Assembly: GCA_031292255.1 (NCBI GenBank) | Contig: JARLHN010000008.1 | Location: 124,001 to 188,000, forward strand | Length of the DNA stretch: 64,000 nucleotides | Direction of reading: 5' to 3' | Source of the DNA: Oryzomonas sp. | GTDB lineage: Bacteria > Desulfobacterota > Desulfuromonadia > Geobacterales > Pseudopelobacteraceae | Shown here: in pieces, positions 57,463-64,000 of the stretch | How positions within the stretch are numbered: position 1 is the first letter of the stretch | Layout of the letters: the number at the start of each line of letters is the position of its first letter | The notes under the pieces: model-generated | Database searches by the model: none | What the model was told of the DNA's origin: nothing | The model's input: only the letters and a program-made list of their open reading frames with translations | Program-made: the position numbers and the translations under genes

Positions 57463-60171
57463 TCACACCCAGTCGTCGATGGCCTGTATCAGTCGTGACG
57501 TGATCTCTTCCAGCTTCTCATCGAATACGATCTTCTGGCCGAAGATATCGCGCACGTAAAAGACGTCTGCCACCTGGTCAACCTTGGTGGATATCTTGGA
57601 AACACCTATGTAGAGCCCCAGGTGGGTCAGGGTGCTGGTGATCAGGTAGAGAAGCCCGACCTTGTCATGGGTGTAGATATCGATGACCGTATAGTCCTCC
57701 GACACCTCGTTGTCGATCTCGACACGGGTCGGGAAACGCGGGATGGAGCGGGTTGTGAGAAGCGAGGGACGCTGACGATTCTCCACAAGTTCCGCCACGC
57801 TGACTTCTCCATGCAGGGCCCGGTGCATGTCGCCCTGGACCTTTTGCCAGCGCTGCTCGTCGGTGATGACCATGCCTTGGGGCGAATTGACCTGAAGTAT
57901 GTCCAGCACCTTGCCGTTGCGGCTGGTGTTGATCTGGGCTCCCAGGATGTTGACGCCGTTGGCGGCCATGACACCGGTAATGCGCGAAAACAGGCCCGGC
58001 ATGTCGTGGGTGCAGATGGTGAACTCGGAATAGCCGCTCTCCTGCTGATGGACGACCTTCATGAGGAGGTCGCTCGTTTCCAGGCCGAGCAGCAGCCGGG
58101 CATGGCCGGAGATCAGTGCCAGGTCGTTGGAAAGCAGCAACCGGACCGGCATGGACTTGAGTTCTTCCCGCGCCGCCGCCACCGGAAATTCGTCCTGCAA
58201 CAGCTCCGTAACCCTCCTGATGACCTCCTTGACCCGCTCGCTGCTGGCTTCCAGGTGAAAATCGCCCCGTTCCAGCACATTGAAGGCCTTTTCGTACAGC
58301 TCCTGGAACAGGAGCGCCTTCCAGTTGGTCCAGACATCCGAGCCCACTGCCCTGACGTCGGCAATGGTCAACAGATACAGCATCTTCAGGTTTTCGCTGG
58401 TTTCCATCTGGCGTGCAAACTGAACCACCATCCGTTCGTCGTGCAGATCGCGGCGCTGGGAGATGTGGGCAAACAACAGGTGCTGCCGCACCAGGAATTC
58501 CAGCCGTTCGGAACCTTCCTTGGTAAGCCCCATGCGCCGGGCAATGGTAGGGATCATGGCTGCGCCCTTTTCGGCGTGGCCGCCCCCCTCCCCCTTGCCG
58601 ATGTCGTGAAAAAGAACCGCCAAAAGCAGCAGTTCGCGCTTGCCGATCTGGGAAGCCACCTCGCACGGAAAGGGAAGCACGCCCTTTGATTGGCCGGTCA
58701 GCATCTTCTCGGCCTCTTCCACGGCAAACAGGGTATGGATATCCACGGTATAGATATGGTAGACGTCGTGCTGCACCTTGCAGTAAATATGCTCAAGTTC
58801 GGGGATGTAGCGGTTAAGGAACTCCAGGTGGTGCATACTCCGCAGGATTTCGGCCACCCCCTTGGGCGAACGGAGGATTGTCAGAAACGACTGGTTCACG
58901 TCGCGGTTGCGGCGGAACTTGTCGTTGACCAGGTGCAGGCTCTTGCGGACCAACGCCTTGACGCGGACGTTCAGGCTGACGCCGTGCTTCTGGGCCAGTT
59001 CGAATATGCGCATCAGGACGACCGGGTTTTTCTCCACCACGGTCTCGTCCGGGATGATCAACTCGCCTTTGAGTACGTAACAGCCGTCTCCAACCGGCCG
59101 GCGCACGAAATAGCCGAGAATCTTCTGTGCCCCCTCGTCACGCCAGATGCATTGCGACACCAGGCTTGAGGCAAAGTGTTCCACCCGGTTGGCGTGACGG
59201 TAGTAGTCCCGCATGAAATCTTCCACTCCGAGCACCTTGCCGTGGTCATGGTAACCCATGAAACGGGCCAGGTGCACCTGGGCGTCAAAGGTGAGCTGGT
59301 CGTTCTTGCGGCCGTTGAAGTAATGCAGTTCATTGCGAATGCGCCAGAGGTAATCAAGGGCGGCGTTATAGCTGTCCAATTCCTCCTCCGTCAGTATGCC
59401 CTTGATGATCAACTCCCTGGGGTTCGCAAACTTGTACTTGACGCGCGCCGCCCACATGGCGGTCTGCAGGTCGCGCAATCCCCCCTCGCCCTCCTTCAGG
59501 TTGGGTTCAAGCAGGTAGACGGTCGAGCCGTATTTCTCCCGCCTGCTCTTCATGTCGGCCATCTTCTCCTTGACGAACTTGTCGCTGGACTTGGTCAGAA
59601 TCTGGGTGAAGATCACCTTGAAGAGATTGTCGAACAACGGTCTGCTTCCGCTCAGGTAGCGGGCATCCATCAGGGCGGTCTTGACCGTGCTGTCCGCAGC
59701 CGCCATTTCGACGCAATCGGCGATCCTCCGGACCGAATAGCCCACGTCCAGACGCATGTCCCACAGGAAATACAAGAGCTTCTGGGCCACGTCCTCCACG
59801 CGCGCCGCCGGCATGCTGCCGTCGTGCAGGAACATGATGTCGATATCGGAGAAGGGGTTCAATTCGCCGCGGCCATACCCCCCCACCGCCACCAGGGTGA
59901 TACGCTCCATCATGCCGCCGCCGTCGACGTCATACAGGATACTCTGAAAGAGCTTGTTGTTGAGCTCATCCATCATGTCGCAGATCAGGTGGGTAACCTC
60001 GCTGCCGGATGCACCATCATTGTGTAGTTTTCTGATCTCTTCTCGGTAGTGGCCGAGAAAATTCTTGCAGCCGGAAAAATACAACGGCCGTTTCTCTTCG
60101 AACCCGGCCATGCCTGCGTCGCCAACAGCGTATATGTCATCGGGGAAGTAAGGGTCGATAAAGAATTGCAT
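57463..60171 (-). CDS. glnD: PII uridylyltransferase/uridylyl-removing enzyme
   Basis: The 902-residue protein has the nucleotidyltransferase motif GGYGRGELNPFSDIDIMFLH near residue 90, the HD phosphohydrolase motif FHDIGKGEGGGHAEKG near 515, and two C-terminal ACT domains (CTHDMPGLFSRITGVMAANG; YTHDKVGLLYLITSTLTHLG). It uridylylates PII proteins when glutamine is low and removes UMP when glutamine is high. It lies next to an ADP-ribosylglycohydrolase gene. Confidence 0.97.
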   Translation of the reverse strand: MQFFIDPYFPDDIYAVGDAGMAGFEEKRPLYFSGCKNFLGHYREEIRKLHNDGASGSEVTHLICDMMDELNNKLFQSILYDVDGGGMMERITLVAVGGYGRGELNPFSDIDIMFLHDGSMPAARVEDVAQKLLYFLWDMRLDVGYSVRRIADCVEMAAADSTVKTALMDARYLSGSRPLFDNLFKVIFTQILTKSSDKFVKEKMADMKSRREKYGSTVYLLEPNLKEGEGGLRDLQTAMWAARVKYKFANPRELIIKGILTEEELDSYNAALDYLWRIRNELHYFNGRKNDQLTFDAQVHLARFMGYHDHGKVLGVEDFMRDYYRHANRVEHFASSLVSQCIWRDEGAQKILGYFVRRPVGDGCYVLKGELIIPDETVVEKNPVVLMRIFELAQKHGVSLNVRVKALVRKSLHLVNDKFRRNRDVNQSFLTILRSPKGVAEILRSMHHLEFLNRYIPELEHIYCKVQHDVYHIYTVDIHTLFAVEEAEKMLTGQSKGVLPFPCEVASQIGKRELLLLAVLFHDIGKGEGGGHAEKGAAMIPTIARRMGLTKEGSERLEFLVRQHLLFAHISQRRDLHDERMVVQFARQMETSENLKMLYLLTIADVRAVGSDVWTNWKALLFQELYEKAFNVLERGDFHLEASSERVKEVIRRVTELLQDEFPVAAAREELKSMPVRLLLSNDLALISGHARLLLGLETSDLLMKVVHQQESGYSEFTICTHDMPGLFSRITGVMAANGVNILGAQINTSRNGKVLDILQVNSPQGMVITDEQRWQKVQGDMHRALHGEVSVAELVENRQRPSLLTTRSIPRFPTRVEIDNEVSEDYTVIDIYTHDKVGLLYLITSTLTHLGLYIGVSKISTKVDQVADVFYVRDIFGQKIVFDEKLEEITSRLIQAIDDWV

Positions 60172-60204
60172 GGAGCTCCTCTCGGTGGGAACGATGAGTG
60201 TCTT

Positions 60205-60329
60205 ATTCCGGTTTCAAATCAAAGATGACATCAAGGCGGCAAGGATCGAGGCGACGAAGACGTACAGGTAGTACGTTGAGGAGCCGAAGACGAGCCTACG
60301 GAGATGCCGCTTTGATTTGGAATTGGAAT
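60205..60329. repeat. Palindrome-ended intergenic element upstream of glnD
   Basis: The ends are ATTCCGGTTTCAAATCAAAG and CTTTGATTTGGAATTGGAAT. The interior holds GACGAAGACGTACAGGTAGT and GAGGAGCCGAAGACGAGCC. Pieces of the same sequence (GACGAGCCG, TGGAATTGGAATTA) also occur at about 44018-44060 next to the HIT gene 3' end. Confidence 0.75.
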
Positions 60330-60462
60330 TATGGCGCGGCAGGCATCGTTGGCGACCGACCGGAAGCGATTATACGTCACACGGGCCGGTGAGTCAAAAG
60401 CAATAAAAAGGCGGCCGAAGCCGCCTGCATCCATTTATGCCGATTTCAATCCAAAATTGGTA

Positions 60463-61455
60463 TCACTCAACCCTCATCAAACGGCCCACGCCGTTCTCTA
60501 TCTCAGCGTGCGCCTTGAGGCGCAAGCGCCATTCAGCGGGGATGGCGGAAACCCCCAAAGACGCGCCCAGCCAGGTCCCGATCATGGCAGCCCTGCCGGC
60601 ATTGTCGCCGCCGGCAGCTGCCGTGGCCTTCAGTGCCCCGTTGAAATCGTCGGCATGGTGCAGGGCGCAGTGAACTGCCGCCGGAAAGCTATTGATTAAC
60701 GGACACGACGGGCCGAACCGCACCGTGGCCGCGCGGACCGGCAGGCTGCGGGACGAGAAGGCGTCCCTGATCTTCCGGCTCACCTCGGTGCCCAAAGGCC
60801 CCTCCGGCGCCATCTGTTCCGCCGCCTGGTTGAATGCGTCCTCCAGGGGGCGGCCCGAAAACAGCTCGCGCAGGATCACGGCATGAGCCTTGAGATAAGC
60901 CACGGCCCGTTCGTTATTCTGGCAGACCCGTGTGGCCCGCTCCACTTGCACCAGATATTCGCTGTTGCGGAAATAGTGCGCCGCCAGCGGCGCCAGCCGG
61001 CTGATTGTGGCCGGTTGGTCGTCGTCGGCCCCCTCCTGGAAGCTGTAGGCTGCATCGGGATGGGCCTCGCGGAATGCCCGGTAGTTGGCCAGCGTCCCCG
61101 TAGCGGCATGGTCGCGGTACCCCATGTAAGCCGGGCATTCCATCATCGCCACGAAACGGCTCCCGAAATCGGCGGCGTCAAAACCGTCCCGTTCCATCAA
61201 CGAGCGGAGCAGGAGCAGCGCTGCGTCGCCGTAGTGGGTCTGTTCACCCGGACTCTTGCCGAAATGGTAATGCCCCTCGGCCGGCGGGTCAAAGCCTTGC
61301 GGCCCGCCGGGGAAAAGCCGATCCAATTCATCCAGGTCGTAGATCCAGTGGCTTCCGAGGCAAAAGGCGTCACCCACAAACTGCCCCCACACCGCACCGG
61401 CGATGCGGCCGGCAAGGGAAACGTCACGATTGTTGGGTGTTTTTTCGGTATCCAT
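60463..61455 (-). CDS. ADP-ribosylglycohydrolase family protein
   Basis: The 330-residue helical protein has GAVWGQFVGDAFCLGSHWIY near the N-terminus, THYGDAALLLLRSL, and GGDNAGRAAMIGTWLGASLG near the C-terminus. These are the family's metal-site regions, but the third lacks the DTDT-type run of DraG, as in the J1-crystallin-like branch. It may therefore act on a different ADP-ribose or sugar linkage, or be non-enzymatic. GGGGAGG precedes the ATG. A TATACT element lies about 60 bases upstream. Its stop is about 290 bases from glnD. Confidence 0.85.
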   Translation of the reverse strand: MDTEKTPNNRDVSLAGRIAGAVWGQFVGDAFCLGSHWIYDLDELDRLFPGGPQGFDPPAEGHYHFGKSPGEQTHYGDAALLLLRSLMERDGFDAADFGSRFVAMMECPAYMGYRDHAATGTLANYRAFREAHPDAAYSFQEGADDDQPATISRLAPLAAHYFRNSEYLVQVERATRVCQNNERAVAYLKAHAVILRELFSGRPLEDAFNQAAEQMAPEGPLGTEVSRKIRDAFSSRSLPVRAATVRFGPSCPLINSFPAAVHCALHHADDFNGALKATAAAGGDNAGRAAMIGTWLGASLGVSAIPAEWRLRLKAHAEIENGVGRLMRVE

Positions 61456-61578
61456 AGAGCAACCTCCCCCGACTGCATAACACAGCCTGCTATATGATCT
61501 GATTCAGTATACCGCTTTCCCGGCACTATGGGTGAAATTGCTGCCGTTTCACGAGATAAAGGAGGCAACATGCACAAA

Positions 61579-61626
61579 ACAAATCGCCCCGCCTCGGAAA
61601 TCCGAAACGGGGCGATTTGTTTTTTA
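61579..61626. terminator. Strong terminator of pyruvate carboxylase
   Basis: A 13-bp perfect stem, ACAAATCGCCCCG/CGGGGCGATTTGT. T-rich on the plus strand side and A-rich on the other (TTTTTT at 61620-61625), so it works in both directions. It lies 19 bases past the pyruvate carboxylase stop. Confidence 0.85.
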
Positions 61627-61644
61627 ACCATATTCCCGTTCACA

Positions 61645-64000
61645 TCAGCCCAAGACGATAATCAGGTCATCCTTTTCCACCTTCTCCCCCTCCTTGAACT
61701 TCACCTCGGCCACCGTGGCATCGGCCTTGGCCTTGATGTTGGTCTCCATCTTCATGGCCTCGGTCACCATCAGCACGTCGCCGGCTTTGACCGGATCGCC
61801 GGCCTTGACGGTAACCTTGAGCACCTTGCCCGGCATGGGGGCTCCGATGTGGTTGGGATTGCCCTTGTCGGCCTTCACGCGCACCACTTCGTCGGTCTGT
61901 GCCGATTGGTCGCGTATGACCACCGAACGGTTGTTGCCGTTCAGCTCGAAGTACACGGTGCGGGTACCGTCGGCCTGCACGCGCCCCACGGTGTTGAGCT
62001 TGATGATCAGGGTCTTGCCCGGCTCGATTTCAATGGAGGTCTCCTGGCCCGGCTCCAGGCCGTAGAAGAAGATCGGCGTGGGGATGACCGAGGTGTCGGA
62101 GTATTCCTGGCGGTGACGGTCGAATTCGGGATACACGTGGGGGTAGAGGATATACGATACGAGCGCCTTGTCGCTGACCACATGCTCCAGCTTTTCCTCC
62201 AGCTTGAGCCGTTCCTCGTCGAAATCCACCGGTTCCAGCAACTCGCCGGGGCGGCAGGTAATGGGTTGTTCCCCCTTCAGGATGATCTTCTGCAACTCCT
62301 GCGGCCATCCCTGGTAGGGCTGGCCCAGCATCCCCTTGAACATTCCCACCACCGATTCCGGGAAGGCCAGTTCATCCCCCTTGGTGAAGACGTCCTGGGG
62401 CTCAAGGTTGTTTTTGACCAGGAACATGGCCATGTCGCCGACCACCTTGGATGACGGCGTAACCTTGACGATATCGCCGAACAGGAGGTTGACCTTGTGG
62501 TACATCTCCTTGCATTCGTCCCAACGTTCCAGGAGCCCCAGACCGGCCACCTGGGGCTTGTAGTTGGAATACTGGCCGCCCGGTATCTCGTGGTGATAGA
62601 CCTCGGCCGTGCCGGACTTGAGACCCGACTCGAAGGGGCTGTAGTAGTCGCGCACCGTCTCCCAGTAGTTGGCCAGTTTTTGCAGGCCGGGAGCGTTGAC
62701 CATTGGATCGCGTTCGCTCCCTTCCAGAGCCGCCACCAGGGCGTTCAGGTTGGGCTGGGCCGTCAGCCCCGAAAGGGACGACAGGGACGCATCGACGATG
62801 TCCACCCCGGCCTCGCTGGCCTTGAGCAGGGTGGCGCTGCCGTTGCTGGAGGTATCATGGGTGTGGAGATGGACCGGGATGCCGATGCTTTCCTTCAGCG
62901 CCTTGACCAGTTTGTAGGCGGCCAGGGGCTTGAGCAGGCCGGCCATGTCCTTTATTGCCAGGATATGCGCGCCCATCTTTTCCAGTTCTTTGGCCATGTT
63001 CACATAATATTCCAGCGGATACTTGTCCCGCTTGGGATCGGTGATGTCGCCGGTGTAGCAGATGGCCGCCTCGCAGATCTTGCCGGTCTTGCGCACCGCC
63101 TCCATGGCCACCGCCATACCGGTGGTCCAATTGAGAGAGTCGAAAATGCGGAAGATGTCGACGCCCGAGTTGGCGGCCTCTTCCACGAACTTCTGCACCA
63201 CGTTGTCCGGGTAGTTGGTGTAGCCCACGGCGTTTGAGCCGCGCAGGAGCATCTGGAACAGGATGTTGGGGATCAGTTCGGAGAGTTTGTGCAGCCGTTG
63301 CCAGGGGTCTTCACGGAGAAAGCGCATGGAGACGTCAAAGGTGGCGCCGCCCCAACACTCAAGAGAAAACAGGCCGGCGCCCAGGTGGGAGGTCGGCTCG
63401 GCGATCCTGAGCAGGTCGTGGGTGCGCACACGGGTGGCCAGGTTGGACTGGTGGGCGTCGCGCATGGTCGTATCGGTCAGAAGCAGCTTGTCCTGTTCCA
63501 GTATCCACTTGGAAAGTCCCTCGGCGCCCAGTGTCATGAACAGGTCGCGGGAACCGGTCGGGCGGGGTTTGGTCACGTCGGTTTCCGGCACCCGGGCCTC
63601 CAGCAGGTCAGCCGATCTGAGCGGCTTTGCTATGCCGGGCGAGCCGTTGACGATCACCTCTCCCAGAAATTTGAGCACCTTGCTGGCGCGGTCTTTTTTC
63701 TCGCGGACCTTGAGCAGCTCCGGGTGTTTCCCGATGAACGAGGTGTCACACCCTCCCTTGAGAAAGACCGGATGGGTGACGACATTCTCCAGGAAACCGA
63801 TGTTGGTCTTGACACCGCGCACCCGGAACTCCTGCAGGGCACGGTTCATGATGTTGGCCGCGGCCTGGAAGGTCAGTCCCCAGGAACTGATCTTGACCAG
63901 CAGGGAATCGTAATGGGGCGTGATCTGCGCGCCGGTGAAGGCGTTGCCCGCATCCAGCCGCACCCCGCAGCCGGCCGCCGAGCGGTAGGTGGTCAGGGTG
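61645..64000 (-). CDS. pyc: Pyruvate carboxylase (C-terminal part, 5' end beyond the window)
   Basis: The frame is open to the right edge, so the biotin carboxylase domain's beginning is outside. About 785 residues are visible: the end of the biotin carboxylase domain, the carboxyltransferase domain ([32 protein letters not shown]), and the biotinyl carrier domain with the biotinylated Lys in VTEAMKMET. It makes oxaloacetate from pyruvate and bicarbonate. The single-chain form is as in Geobacter. It appears monocistronic with a strong terminator. Confidence 0.97.
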   Translation of the reverse strand, partial: TLTTYRSAAGCGVRLDAGNAFTGAQITPHYDSLLVKISSWGLTFQAAANIMNRALQEFRVRGVKTNIGFLENVVTHPVFLKGGCDTSFIGKHPELLKVREKKDRASKVLKFLGEVIVNGSPGIAKPLRSADLLEARVPETDVTKPRPTGSRDLFMTLGAEGLSKWILEQDKLLLTDTTMRDAHQSNLATRVRTHDLLRIAEPTSHLGAGLFSLECWGGATFDVSMRFLREDPWQRLHKLSELIPNILFQMLLRGSNAVGYTNYPDNVVQKFVEEAANSGVDIFRIFDSLNWTTGMAVAMEAVRKTGKICEAAICYTGDITDPKRDKYPLEYYVNMAKELEKMGAHILAIKDMAGLLKPLAAYKLVKALKESIGIPVHLHTHDTSSNGSATLLKASEAGVDIVDASLSSLSGLTAQPNLNALVAALEGSERDPMVNAPGLQKLANYWETVRDYYSPFESGLKSGTAEVYHHEIPGGQYSNYKPQVAGLGLLERWDECKEMYHKVNLLFGDIVKVTPSSKVVGDMAMFLVKNNLEPQDVFTKGDELAFPESVVGMFKGMLGQPYQGWPQELQKIILKGEQPITCRPGELLEPVDFDEERLKLEEKLEHVVSDKALVSYILYPHVYPEFDRHRQEYSDTSVIPTPIFFYGLEPGQETSIEIEPGKTLIIKLNTVGRVQADGTRTVYFELNGNNRSVVIRDQSAQTDEVVRVKADKGNPNHIGAPMPGKVLKVTVKAGDPVKAGDVLMVTEAMKMETNIKAKADATVAEVKFKEGEKVEKDDLIIVLG

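Overview
The window looks like a chromosome segment of a metal-reducing deltaproteobacterium of the Geobacter group (Desulfuromonadia/Geobacterales). The grounds are a heptahaem c-type/b-type cytochrome fusion with its own sigma-54-type activator, a PurS-like domain fused to the front of PurL, abundant C-rich and palindromic intergenic repeats, and many lipoproteins, TonB and c-di-GMP genes in a GC-rich genome. The species cannot be named from the sequence alone. No rRNA, tRNA, CRISPR array, complete insertion sequence or prophage was seen.

Layout. 1-5 kb: the 3' part of a giant Ig-like repeat surface protein ending in a dockerin-like module, followed by a lipoprotein whose C-terminus looks cohesin-like. 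5-6.2 kb: SRAP-domain protein and tatA. 6.3-15 kb: a complete V/A-type ATPase operon (minus strand: unknown gene, H-like, I, K, E, C, F, A, B, D), interrupted twice by palindrome-ended repeat elements. 15-18.7 kb: cytochrome fusion and sigma-54 activator. 19.2-20.8 kb: DUF47 regulator plus Pit phosphate transporter. 21-25.8 kb: an operon of TonB receptor, periplasmic binding protein and hybrid histidine kinase. 26-30.3 kb: two lipoproteins and a Tat-exported M15-type peptidase.

30.3-41.3 kb is an accessory region. Single genes or small operons (PEP-CTERM protein; small protein/KaiC-like/GGDEF-EAL operon; ferredoxin-type aldo/keto reductase; periplasmic rhodanese; toxin-antitoxin relics; a Lys/His-rich protein) are separated by copies of one dispersed about 135-bp inverted-repeat element. 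One copy has been split by a second repeat element. The region ends at ssrA (tmRNA), which sits beside smpB.

41.4-64 kb is housekeeping: ssrA-smpB, a DUF4124 protein, a tlyA-HIT in-frame fusion, pyrE, purF, purQ, purL, a mechanosensitive channel, purB, a WalJ-like hydrolase, cheW beside a decayed chemoreceptor, xerD, a VF530-family gene, glnD, an ADP-ribosylglycohydrolase and the 3' two-thirds of pyruvate carboxylase.

The strongest candidates for new biology are the KaiC-like/c-di-GMP operon (KaiC phosphosites apparently absent), the dispersed repeat family that partitions the accessory region, the dockerin/cohesin-like surface pair, the tlyA-HIT fusion, and the activator whose receiver domain has Pro in place of the phospho-accepting Asp.
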